This document shows positions 11,949 to 23,198 of a DNA stretch of 64,000 nt, piece by piece. The stretch spans positions 39,415,897-39,479,896 of the forward strand of contig CM037781.1 in assembly GCA_021229015.1 (NCBI GenBank), read 5' to 3'. The position numbers and the translations under genes are program-made. The notes beneath the pieces are model-generated. The model was not told where the DNA came from and ran no database searches. It saw nothing but the letters and a program-made list of their open reading frames with translations. The DNA is from Solen grandis. Lineage: Eukaryota > Mollusca > Bivalvia > Adapedonta > Solenidae. How positions within the stretch are numbered: the first letter of the stretch is position 1; every line of letters starts with the position of its first letter.

Positions 11949-12045
11949 AAACAGTACAAACCCAATAGGACTTTCTGCTTTAGGCAGAAAGTCCTAATAA
12001 ACATAACAAACCCAATAGGACTTTCTGCTTTAGGCAGAAAGTCCT
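11949..12045 (+). repeat. Two tail hairpin cassettes
   Basis: Two ~50-bp cassettes sit in tandem. Each has ACAGTACAAACCC or ACATAACAAACCC followed by AATAGGACTTTCTGC-TTTA-GGCAGAAAGTCCT. The stems are at 11967-11995 and 12017-12045 (12-bp arms, 5-base loop). The left-arm word equals the word inside the ACTAGA head of the same family, so the cassettes are read as 3' termini of the element. Confidence 0.75.
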
Positions 12046-12810
12046 TTTTTTTTAATAGCTTGATACTTTATATATTCAATTCCCTACCTTTTATTTTTTT
12101 TACGTATGGACTTCTCATGCATGAGCTTTGTGATATCGCTTTCCTATAACTTTACCAAGTTTAGTATTCTAGTTACCAAAATAAATGGCCTGAAAATCCC
12201 GACATATCCATTGTAGCATATTTGAGTCTAGTTTTATAGGTATTCAAAATATAAGCAATTAAACTTAAACCTATTAATTCTGCATATCAAAATTCTTTTT
12301 TATTTTCATGTACAGTCGCGGGAATAAAAAAGTAAATGCTACCATGCAATAGAATCGTCGACGCGTGTAGCCTCGTGAGTTAAATTCCAATAACGCTTGT
12401 ACATACGATCGAGACGACTGTATTACACAAAGTTACTCCATTTTGCGCCTTTAGATAACGGACAAATTCGCTTGCAGCGTCTTGAACGGATGACATGTGT
12501 TGATTATTTTGTTTCAAACGTCTACACTTATACACGCTCATGGTATCTCAAGCTGGCAATTAAATTACATTGTACTATAACATATATTTTCACATAGGTT
12601 ATCATTTATCATAAATTTGGAATATAGCTTGTACAACATTTATCGATTGATGCAACAATAAAGTCGGGAAATTGCAATGTTTCAACAACGGTCTAAATGA
12701 CATATGTCAAAACGCTCAAAGGATTGTGGGTAACGCATTTCTGCAACTGATATGTATATGTAACGTAAATAAAATGATTTGACAAAACATTAAATCATTG
12801 TCAACATTTG

Positions 12811-13727
12811 TTTAGTTTTTTTTCTTGGGTTGAACGTCCCACCGACAGTATTTTTAGTCATTTGGAGACGATGTCTACTTAATGCTGTTATAGTGCTGCC
12901 ACAGTGCAGTATCACGCACAGGCTACCGGCGTGGGACCCCCAATGATACAAAGTAACAATTCAAAACACATTTTATAACAAAATTTCACAATTCAAGAAA
13001 ATAAATTGATATCATAAAATAAGAAAAGGTATGTAACTCTCCGTTCAAAATCTATAGGAAAACTGACATGGTCGTATTCTGAGCTTCGTATCTGACACAA
13101 TTTTCAGCCGATTTCAAATATGCCGGGCTTGTTCAACGCAGAAACAATAGGCCCTTTTGTTGCCGAGTCAATTTTCTATCTAAGATAAACTACAAAGACA
13201 ATACAAGTCACGAAACTCAATGGAAACTGTACTCGGACACGATGTGACCGAAGCAATGCATATCACAGCCAATGCTTTTTTCAACGGCAACTTAACAGAA
13301 ATACAATATTTCCAACAAATACCCATATTAAACAATAAATTATGTATTTATTTAATTCTCACAAGTAATGCTTTTTTCTAGAAGTCGCTAGTATCGATGC
13401 ATTCCGCCCTCATTCCACTGTTGCATTTTGTTATGACTGGCTGCTACCATATTGAATTGGTTATCGGCTTTTGTGATGATTACAATATGACATTGGGGAA
13501 CCAGCGATTATGGTAGCCGTCAGTCAAAACAAAATGCAACAGTGGAATGAGGGCGGAATGCATCGATTCTAACGACCTCTGGAAAAAATCATAACTTGTG
13601 AGAATTAAATAAATACATAATTTATTGTTTAACATGGGTATTTGTTGGAAATATTGTATTTCTGTACTTCGAACCCACGACCTCCCGCTCCCGAGGCGGA
13701 CGCTCTAACCACTCGGCCACCCGGAAC
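12811..13727 (-). mobile_element. tRNA-derived SINE in C copy 1, split by a foldback insertion
   Basis: The minus-strand head is at 13674-13727: GGCCGAGTGGTTAGAGCG (A box region) and GTGGGTTCGAA (B box). The tail domain is at 12828-12960, with the plus strand reading AACGTCCCACCGACAG. Comparison with the uninterrupted copy at 18566-18856 shows the central domain has been replaced by the segment around 12960-13665. Nothing coding was seen in 12960-13294. Confidence 0.7.
13295..13665. mobile_element. Foldback element with ~154-bp inverted arms
   Basis: The arms 13295-13448 and 13512-13665 are reverse complements with only scattered mismatches; the termini are ACAGAAATACAATATTTCC and its complement. 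The 63-bp centre is non-coding. It lies inside the SINE remnant. ACTT occurs near both outer edges, but not symmetrically, so a target duplication is only possible. It could be a MITE or the product of an inverted duplication. Confidence 0.65.
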
Positions 13728-13889
13728 GGTACACTTGTTTAGCTAGAAATATCAATATGATATAAGTAAAAAGTTTTTTTCTTTCAATTTATATGACTAC
13801 TACATATCTGTAAACTTACATTTTCCGAAAATGCTTCAATTAAGGTGAAAGCGAAAGTAGGATATTTTATGAAAATTCTTACAATTGGC

Positions 13890-14400
13890 TATGAATTCGT
13901 ATTTTTTATGTAACTTCCTTATTTTTTGATCAATTTCAAAACTCTAGGTGCCAAAATAATCGTCTTAAATTTCTCTACATCTCACTTGCTTAATGTGTTG
14001 ACTTATTCCATATGAGTTTTGAGATATAAGCCGTGAATCTCTGACATGACGGCAAAATCGCTGAAATTCTACATGTTTAAATTCTTATTTTTGATGCAAC
14101 TTCCTTATACTTTGATCGATTTCAAAACTTTAGGTACCAAAATAATTGTCTTAAAATTCTCTACATCTCACTCGCTTAATGTGTTGACTTATTCCATATG
14201 AGTTTTGAGATATAAGCCGTGAATCTCTGACATGACGGCAAAATCGCTGAAATTCTACATGTTTAAATTCTTATTTTTGATGTAACTTCCTTATACTTTG
14301 ATCAATTTCAAAACTTAAGCTACCAAAATAATCGTCTAAAAATTCTCTACATTTCACACGCTTTATGTTTAGGAATATTTTTAATACTTTTTGAGATATA
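13890..14400 (+). repeat. ~184-188-bp tandem units inside C copy 1
   Basis: ACTTCCTTAT marks units at about 13913, 14101 and 14285 (periods 188 and 184). Each contains CAATTTCAAAACT, ACCAAAATAAT, AATTCTCTACAT and GAGATATAAGCCGTGAATCT or a variant. A decayed version is at 19010-19330 in copy 2 and 38870-39130 in copy 3. Confidence 0.7.
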
Positions 14401-15823
14401 AGCTTTTAAACCTCAAGAAGAATGAAAAAATCACCAAAGCTATATGCACGAAATTCGTTTTTTCCCCATAACTCCATGAATCTTTGGCCAATCATTTAAG
14501 CATGAAAAGAACGGTCAAACATTGCTCTACAAATAATATTCATCATCATATTTTCAAAAATCAAAGATATTCGAGGTATAAACTGTTAAACACACTGGGG
14601 GTTACCAAATGTTCATTTTTTCGCCATAACTCAACCGATTCAACCCCGATCATCAAAAACTAAATATCATCTGAAAGGTCTTTCTAAGCACTATAAATTA
14701 TACGCATAGTGTCTCGATAGAATAATTACCGTTTTTGAGATATTTAAGGCCGAAGAAAAACCCGATAATTTATATATGACCTTGACCTTTGGGATTTGCC
14801 GGAAACGGAAGTGACATGCCTCCATAAAATCTAATACTGCATCTTCAGACAAAATTTCAAGCAAATCATACAAAAAATAAAGCCTACAGGGCTTAAAAAC
14901 CGTTAAGTTTTTATACGAAAGTTTTATTAGCATTATGACGTCATGTGACGTCATATGGCGTACATCTTTTCAGAATGTAAAGAAGATCTAGAGACTAATA
15001 TTCAGTCAAAATATCAGCTTTCTAGTTCTTCTGGAAGCGATTTTATACGCATTTGAAATTTGACGTCATTAGTTCGAATCTTGGATTCGCCATAAAACAT
15101 TTGCCTTTTCGAATTTGGAAACACGGACACCGAAAGGCACAACTAGAGCCTAACATACACATTCTGTGAAATTTTGATGAAAATCGGTCCAGAAATAATG
15201 GCTGTAGACCGCGTACAAACTTTTTCACCTGACGTCGAATCTGACATTATATGACGTCATATGAATATGAAATTCGTTGCATCCGAAAGCTCATGGTTTG
15301 AAATATATGCCATAAAATTTTCATTGCTCTGAGTCAATGGCAACACCTCAAAATTAACACAAATATAAGAGGAAGAAAAAAAGAATAATAAGAATAATAA
15401 AAAAACAGTACAAACCCAATATGACTTTCTGCCGAAAGGGCAGAAAGTCCTAACTAGATTTCATTCGTTGATACGAATGATAGGACTTTCTGCTAACATT
15501 GAAAAATATAAATATTAATACCGTTAGAAAGAATATATATTAAAATCCCTACCTTTTACTTTTTTTTCGTATGGACTTCTCATACATGAACATTTTGAAA
15601 TAAGCCATATGGCAAAAATAAATAAATCTTTATTTTGATATCATTTTCTTTTAACTTGACCAATTTTAGTATTCTAGTTACCAAAATAAATGGCCTGAAA
15701 ATCCCGACAATTCCATTGTAGCATATTTGGGTCTAGTTTTATAGGTATTCAAAATATAAGCAATTAAACTTAAACCTCTTAATTCTGCATATCAAAATTC
15801 TTTTTTTTTATTTTCGTGTACAG

Positions 15824-16616
15824 TATTAAATCACGGTGCATAACCATATCGGCAGGCTCTCTGCGGAAATCGCTATATCGGCAGGCTCTCTGCGTTCGCA
15901 CCGGTCATTCTCTGCCATAAACACTAGCAAACGCTGGACGGAAGGGAAAGAAACAGACCAATGGTCACTTTTCAAAGGTGAGTTGCTCAATATTAAGTAT
16001 TGCACGGAATATTAGAATATCTTAGCTATGTATATGCGTGTAAACTTTTCAATTATCAGCGACTGCGACCTGAAACTCGGCCGAACAGTTTAGTGATGTA
16101 CCAACATAAACACAACTTCGGCACTTTCTACAGGCTTCAGCAGGTTATTGCTTTGATTATGTCTACAATATGACCATCGAATGTATTCTTTTAAGTATAT
16201 TCTTCAAGAAGATATCGGTAAATTGGCATTTTTTAATGTAAATTTCTTGAAATCCCCCTACTTTCGGTTTTGTCGTTGCACGGGAGATCTCTCTGCACAT
16301 CACTTTTTGAAGCACCGGCAGACTCTCTGCATTTACCACAAGCAGGCTATTTGCAAGCTATGGTTTATCTTATTGTTTACGGGAAATGAATAATTTCATG
16401 GGTCCTTAGCCCTAATTTGTGTTTTTAATTTCGTACTTTGCATGTTATTTGTATTGTTTCGTAGTCAGATACAAATCTGTTAAAAGTATATATGTGTTAC
16501 TTACCTTTTTTTTTTACTATTTTGTTGATATAAAATATATAAGATAAATTTCCTCTAGGGTATTGTTTATTACAAAAATTCTCATAATTTGAATCGCCAC
16601 TATTGCATCTTCCTTT

Positions 16617-16659
<43 letters not shown>

Positions 16660-17905
16660 CAAACATGAAAAAGATATTGTATTACTTAATGAGTCTATTA
16701 TTTTTAACTTTGTGCTAACTTTATCAGTTTACACATAAACATGCTTGACAAAGCGAAAGTAAATACATAAATGAATGCATGCGTCCATGGATTTAAAGTA
16801 ACAAATGATTACTAACTCTATCACTTCTTTGTCAAAAACAGGGCCACTAGGGACGTAACTTACATACAATATAATGTTTATAAAATAATAGGCATTTGAT
16901 ATAATCATTTTATTATTCTTAAACATCGTACTGAAGAAAGTAAATTTATTTTATAAGCGTATTTCGAATTATTGTGATTGTTGCGTAGAACAGATACGTC
17001 ACTGTTAATTCATTAAATTTACAACGGATTTACTTGTGTAATTTCAAAGTCTAGGAGTATTTATGCAGCAGTTAGATTTATGTTTATATGTTTGACGGAT
17101 TTCGGATTTTACAAGGCCTATGTCGCATTTCTTTTAAGAAAATGAATATTAATTTATCTGTTTTAAATATTGACTTTAATATCACTTTCAATTGCCGCAG
17201 CCATATCTCACGGCAATTTGCAGCCAAAGATTTTAATCCTAATCGAATGTGTAATAAGTTGTTGAATATTTCGCAACAAACTGACAGCCTATCCTACTTC
17301 TTACATAGGAGAGAATAAACGGTGTGTATTAGAACAATTGAATGCAGTATTTGTTTGTTTGTTTTGTTTTTGTTTTGTTTTTTGTTAAAATTATTCGGAG
17401 AATATAGGCGGCATCCCCCATCCCCTATTTTCTATTTTCTTTCACTCCCCCCCCCCCCCCTTACTATGACAGTTTACCTACCACTGTGTGCATGGACTCA
17501 CTGCTACATTTTTTAACTGTTATATTCTTAATAAAACTGTTCAAACATGTTGTATCATTGGTCTTTTTATATTTTATGCAATAAAACATCATTAAATAAG
17601 AGGTTTACATAATACATAGCAGAAAAATCCCCCCTTTTAAGCTCACTCCCACCCCCTTTGGGTCCGGACTCCTTTCCCCCCGACAGTGAAAAAAACACTG
17701 GAAGGGCAAGAAGCATGAAACTGTTATTTCACAACAATAAAACACAAAGTACGCAGGCAGCATGCTTGCAGAAAATGCAGAGAGCCTGTGAGGTTGTGTT
17801 TATGTTGGTACATCACTAAACTGTTCGGCCAAGTTTCAGGTCGCAGTCGTTGATAATTGAAACGTTTACACGCATATACATAGCTAAGATATTCTAATAT
17901 TCCGT
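15824..17905. mobile_element. Inverted-repeat block inserted in C copy 2
   Basis: This block is absent from C copy 1, where about 90 bp stand instead. Near its left edge the 20-base word ATATCGGCAGGCTCTCTGCG occurs twice, 29 bp apart (about 15846 and 15875). Arms at 16004-16116 and 17793-17905 are near-perfect reverse complements of 113 bp. The 1.7-kb centre is AT-rich and has no convincing coding frame. It also holds an AG microsatellite (16619-16657) and a C-run (about 17448-17460). Whether it is a transposon or a captured genomic segment is unknown. Confidence 0.5.
16619..16657. repeat. (AG)n microsatellite
   Basis: An uninterrupted AG dinucleotide run of about 39 bases inside the inserted block. 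Confidence 0.97.
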
Positions 17906-18165
17906 TGTTGTTGTTGTTGTTGTTGTATTGGGGTTTACCGTCGCTGTGATAGTATTTCAATCATATATAGCGACGTCCAGCTAATTACAGGTGGAGGAAG
18001 ACCCCGAGTACACAGAGGTACCCAGGTAGAACCACCGACCTACCGCAAGCCAGCTGGAAGGCTTCCTCACATGAAAAATCCGAAGTCCCTATCGGGATTC
18101 GAACCCACAGCGGTGAGGGGCTGAGATATTTGTAGTCCACGACTGTAACCGCTCGGCCACGGCCA
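17904..18165 (-). mobile_element. RUDI-like V-SINE
   Basis: On the minus strand it has GTGGCCGAGCGGTTA (A box), GTGGGTTCGAATCCC (B box), the body TCATGTGAGGAAGCC with TCCAGCTGGCTTGCGG and GGTCGGTGGTTCTACC, and GCGACGGTAAACCCC before a (CAA)n tail. This matches what is known of RUDI, a tRNA-derived V-SINE widespread in molluscs. The 5' GGGGCCTCC is replaced by GGCC, so the extreme 5' end is altered. It sits exactly at the edge of the inverted-repeat arm. Confidence 0.85.
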
Positions 18166-18565
18166 CGATCGAGACGAGTGTATTACACAAAGTTACTTCA
18201 TTTTGCGCGTTTAGCTAACGGACAAATTAGTCTTGAACGGATGACATGTGTTGATCATTTTGTTTCAAACGTCTACACTTATACACGCTCATGGTATCTC
18301 AAGCTGGCATTTAAATTACATTGTACTATAACATATATTTTCACATAGGTTATCATTTATCATAAATTTGGAATATAGCTTATACAACATTTATCGATTG
18401 ATGCAACAATAAAGTCGGGAAATTGCAATGTTTCAACAACGGTCTAAATGACATGTGTCAAAACGCTCAAAGGATTATGGGTAACGCAATGCTGCAACTG
18501 ATATGTATAAGTAACGTAAATAAAATGACTTGACAAAACATTAAATCATTGTCAACACTTGTTTA

Positions 18566-18856
18566 GTTTGTTTGTTTGTTGGGTTTAACGTCCCACCGAC
18601 AGTATTTCAGTCATTTGGAGACGATGTCTACTTAATGCAGTTATAGTGCTGCCACACTGCAGTATAACGCCGTAGACATGTGGCATGATACCACACCCAG
18701 TCACATTATCCTGATACCGAGCCAACCAGTCCTGCAACTACCCTTATATGCTGAGCGTCAAGCAAGGGAGCAAACAGTACCATTTTTTACGACTTTGGTA
18801 TCGAACCACGAATTCCCGCTACCGAGCGAACGCTCTAAACACTCGGCACGGAACGA
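18566..18856 (-). mobile_element. tRNA-derived SINE, near-complete copy in C copy 2
   Basis: The plus strand starts GGGTTTAACGTCCCACCGAC (tail domain). It then has ACTGCAGTATAACGCC, the central domain GTCACATTATCCTGATACCG and CCAACCAGTCCTGC, and ends in a decayed tRNA-like head (TATCGAACCACGAATTCCCG, then CTCTAAACACTCGG). It sits at the same place as the SINEs of C copies 1 and 3, so it was present in the ancestor of the three copies. Confidence 0.75.
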
Positions 18857-20288
18857 TCATTTGTTTAGCTAGTAATTTCAATATGATTATAAGTAAAAAG
18901 TGTTTTTTTCAATTTGCTATGACTATGCATATCTGTAAACTTACATTTTCGAAATGCTTCAATTAAGGTGAAAGCGAAAGTAGGATATTTTCTGAAAACT
19001 CTTACACTTAGGTTTATATTCGTATTTTTGATATAACTTCCTTATATTTAATCAATTTTAAACTTAGTACCAAATTAAATATTTGTATTAAAAATTCTCT
19101 ACATCCTCACTCGCTTAAGGTGAAGCGACTTATTTCTAATGAGCATTTGAGATATTAGCCGTTAGAACTTTGCAAACACGAAACTCGCTGAATTTCTACA
19201 TTGTTTAAATTCTTATTTTTTTTATGTAACTTCCTTATACTTTGTTCAATTTCAAAACTTAAGGTACCAAAATAATTGTCTGAAGATTCTCTACATTTCA
19301 CACGCTTTATCTATAGGAATATTTTTAATATTTTTTGAGATACAAGCTCTTAAACCACCTGAAAAATGAAAAAATCACCAAAGCTATATGTACGAATTTG
19401 TTTTTCCCCCATTACTCCATGAATCTTAGGTCAATATTAAACTTAAGCATCAAAAGAACGCCAAACATTGTTTTACAAATAATATTCATCATCATCATAT
19501 TTTCAAAAATCAAAGGTTTTCGAGATATAAACAGTTAAACACACTGGGGGTTACCAAATTTTCATTTTTCCTCCATAACTCAACCGAGTCAACCCCGATC
19601 ATCAAAAACTAAATATCATCTGAAAGGTCTTTCAAAGCACTACAAATTATACGCATAGTGTCTCGATAGAATAGTTACCGTTTTTGAGATATTTAAGGCC
19701 GAAGAAAAACCCGATAATTGATATATGACCTTGACCTTTGGGATTTTCCGGAAACGGAAGTAACATGGCTCCATAGAATCTATTACTGCATCTTCAGACA
19801 AAATTTCAAGCAAATCATACAAAAAATAAAGCCTACGGGGCTTAAAAACCGTTAAGTTTTAATACGAAAGTTTTAATAGCATTATGACGTCATCTTTTCA
19901 GAAAGTAAAGAAGACATAGAGACTAATATTCAGTCCAATTTTGGAATTTTTTTAAATTTTTTTAATCTTGGATTCGCCATAAACCTTTGCCTTTTCGAAT
20001 TTGGAAAAACGAACACCGGGATGCACAACTAGAGCCTAACATACACATTCTGTGAAATTTTGATGAAAATCGGTCCAGAAATAATGGCTGTAGACCGCGT
20101 ACAAACTTTTTCACCTGACGTCAAATCTGACGTTATATGACGTCGTATGAATATAAAATTAATTGCATCCGAAAGCTCATGGTTTGAAATATATGCCTTA
20201 AAATTTTCATTGTTCTGAGTCAATGGCAACACCTCGAAATTAACACAAATATAAGAGGAAGAAAAAAAGAATAAGAAGAAGAAGAATA

Positions 20289-23198
20289 ACTAGAAGTCAT
20301 TCGTCTAAACGAATGATAGGACTTTCTGCAACCTGTGTTAATGCAAAAAGCAGGAGATAGAAGTTTCATGTAATGACTCACCTCTGGTAGTATTTCATGT
20401 TCATGCTGAACAATTGACATTGTATTCCGCGAAAAATAAACGTTTCGTTACGAAGAAAAAAAATAAGTAGCAGTAGTAGTAGTATGCTTATGACGTCATA
20501 TGACGTCACGACTCAAAATATATGTAGAAATTATGCAGAACTGCAAACTGTGTAAGTTTCAACTTTCTATCTCATCCCGAAGTTCTTTAACCCTAAAATG
20601 AAATTTTTTGGTCCTATGTTCGAATATTACTTCAGCCACAATACTTCGGTTTTTCGGAATTAAGGTTAACTGACAAAATATTCACACCTTAGTTTCAAGA
20701 TGTACCATCTGTAAAAATTTGAAGAAAATCTGATCATAAATGGCGGCTGTAGAGCGCGAACACCATTTTTCACTATTTTTAGCTCTGACGTCACGTGACG
20801 TCATAGGGTGCTGAAAATACTGTTGCTCAAAAGCGTATACTTTACTGCAATAACTCTGAAATTTTCATTATTCTGAACAACTAGCATCATGTCGAAATCA
20901 TTGCCCCAAATTAAAAATAAGTGGTATGCTTATGACGTCCTCTGACGTCACGATTCAAAATATTTGTAGAAATGCTGCAGAACTGCAAACTGTGTAAGTT
21001 TCAACTTTCTATCTCATCCTGAAGCTCTTCAATCCTAAAATTAAATTTTTGGTCCTATGTTCGAATATTACTTCAGCCACAGAACTTCGGTTTTTCGGAA
21101 TTTCGGTAAGCTGGCAGGATATGTACACCTTAGTTTCAAGGTGTACCATCTGTGAAAATTAGAAGAAAATCCGACCATAAATGGCCGCTGTAGAGCGCGA
21201 ACACCATTGTTCAATATTTTTGGCTCTGACGTCACATGACGTCATAGGGTGCTGAAGATGCTTTTGTTCAAAAGCGCATACTTTACTGTCATAACTCTAA
21301 AACTTTCATTATTCTGAACAACTGGCATCATGTCGAAATCATTGCCCTAAAATGAAAATTAAGAAATGTGCTTATGACGTCACATGACGACATTTGACGT
21401 CACGACTAAAAATATATTGAGAAATTCTGCAGAACTGCAAACTGTGTAAGTTTCAACTTTCTATCTCATCCTGAAGCTCTTTAATGCTAAAATGAAATTT
21501 TCGGTCCTATGTTCGAATCTTATTTCAGCCACAGAACTTCGGTCTTTCGGAAATTCTGTTAGCTTACAGGATATGCACACCTTAGTTTCAAGATGTACCA
21601 TCTGTGAAAATTTGAAGAAAATCCGACCATAAATGGCGGCTGTAGAGCGTGAACACCATTTTTCACTATTTTTAGCTCTGACGTCATATGACTACATAGG
21701 GTGCTGAAGATGCTTTTGTTCAAAAGCGCATACTTTACTGTCGTAACTCTGAAATTTTCATTATTCTGAACAACTGGCATCATGTCGAAATCATTGCCCT
21801 AAAATAAAAATTAAGAAGTATTCTTATAAGGTCACATGACGTCATATGACGTCAGGAATCAAAATATATGTAGAAATTCTGCAGAACTGCAAACTGTGTA
21901 AGTTTCAACTTTCTATCTCATCCTGAAGTTCTTTAATCCTAAAATGAAATTTTCGGTCCTATGTTCGAATCTTATTTCAGCCACAGAACTTCGGTCTTTC
22001 GGAATTTCGGTAAGCTGGAAGGATATGCAAACCTTTGATTCAAGATGTACCATCTGTGAAAATTTGAAGAAAATCCGACCATAAATGACGGCTGTAGAGC
22101 GCTAAAACCTTTTTTCACTATTTTTAGCTGTGACGTCATGTGACGTCATAGGGTGCTGACAATCACTGACATCAAAATTTCCTAATGTACCTAATAACCC
22201 ATAAAAATTTCATCGTCCTAGGAATATTGCAACATATCAAAATAAGCGTTTAGTTAGGAAGAAGAAAAGAATAATAATAATGAAAAAATTACGTCACGTG
22301 ACGTCATATGACGTTTATTTTCACATAATTGTTAAGACACCCAGAGACCTACTAACTGACAAAATTTCAACATTCTATCTCAAATAGGACCGATTTTATT
22401 AGCATTTAAAAATTTACGACCTTGGTTCGAATCTTGGAATCGCTATATAACCTTAGGCTTTTCGAATTTTGAAAAACGGACACCGGGATGCACAACTAGA
22501 ACTTAATATACACATTCTGTGAAAATTTCATGAAAATCGGTCTATTAATAATGGCTCTGGACAGTGTACAAACTTTTGTTGCATATTTCAAATGTGACGT
22601 CATATGACGTCATAGGCATATGAAAATCACAGAAATCAAAATTTCAGTGTTGGAAGCATGTGTCATTAAATTTTCATTGCCCTTACACAATTTCAACATA
22701 TAGAAATATTCTTGTTAATATTAGAAATACATTAACATATAATGACGTCACGGGACGTCATATGACATTTATTTTCACAAAATATTTAAAACTTCTAAAG
22801 ACCTATATACTGACTAAAGATCAACTTTCTATCTTAAATAGGACAGATTTTATAAGCATTTAAAAATTTACGACCTTGGTTCGAATCTTGGATTCGCTAT
22901 AGAACCATGGACTTTTCGAATTTTGAAAAACGGACACCGGGATGCACATCTAGAACTTAATATAGACAATCTGTGAAAATTTGATGAAAATCGGTTCACA
23001 AACAATGGCTGTAGACCGCGTACAAACTTTTGTAGCATATTTCAAATGTGACGTCATATGACGTCATAGGCATATGAAAATCATAGAAATCAAAATTTCC
23101 TCACGTGACTAATAAGTCATAAAAATTTCATCGTCCTAGGAGTATTGCAACATAGAAAAATAAGCGTTTGTTGGAAGAAAAAAAGAATAATAATAATA
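20289..23198 (+). mobile_element. Composite A+B element
   Basis: The head is ACTAGA at 20289 with the stem 20297-20316 (TCATTCGT-CTAA-ACGAATGA). A short leader shared with 9095-9240 (AATGCAAAAAGCAGGAGATA, CACCTCTGGTAGTATTTCAT) is followed by four A units up to about 22250, an internal GAAGAAAAG/AAT tail, two B units, and the terminal tail at about 23165-23198. The layout is the same as 9054-11948, and sequence similarity is high enough to suggest a shared recent ancestor. Confidence 0.7.

Larger units (their letters stand above)
12046..15452 (+). mobile_element. C-type element, copy 1
   Basis: The body begins at the homologue of about 15510 in copy 2 (no ACTAGA head left). The shared start has CCCTACCTTTTA, GTATGGACTTCTCATGCATG and AATGGCCTGAAAATCCCGAC. 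It carries a SINE-derived module (12811-13727), a tandem of ~184-188 bp units (about 13890-14400), and a conserved block with TGACCTTGACCTTT (14777-14790). One unit with TGACGTCA-like sites follows at 14935-15260. It ends with ATAAGAGGAAGAAAAAAAG, AAT repeats and a hairpin cassette (stem 15420-15450; GAAAG-like loop). Confidence 0.65.
15453..20288 (+). mobile_element. C-type element, copy 2 (with head, several nested insertions)
   Basis: The head ACTAGA at 15453 is followed by TCATTCGT-TGAT-ACGAATGA (15461-15480) and AGGACTTTCTGC. The body matches copy 1 up to about 15824, then is interrupted by an inverted-repeat block and a RUDI-like SINE, and resumes at about 18166. The SINE module (18566-18856), degraded ~184-bp units, the TGACCTTGACCTTT block (19727-19740) and the final TGACGTCA unit follow in the same order as copy 1. 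The tail is GAGGAAGAAAAAAAG plus AAG/AAT repeats to 20288. Confidence 0.65.

Noticed and set aside
13674..13727. Possible tRNA gene (minus strand, with A and B boxes)
   Set aside because: It is the head of a SINE: followed by SINE body remnants, with no proper acceptor stem, and repeated with the same downstream sequence at 18805-18856 and 38640-38722.
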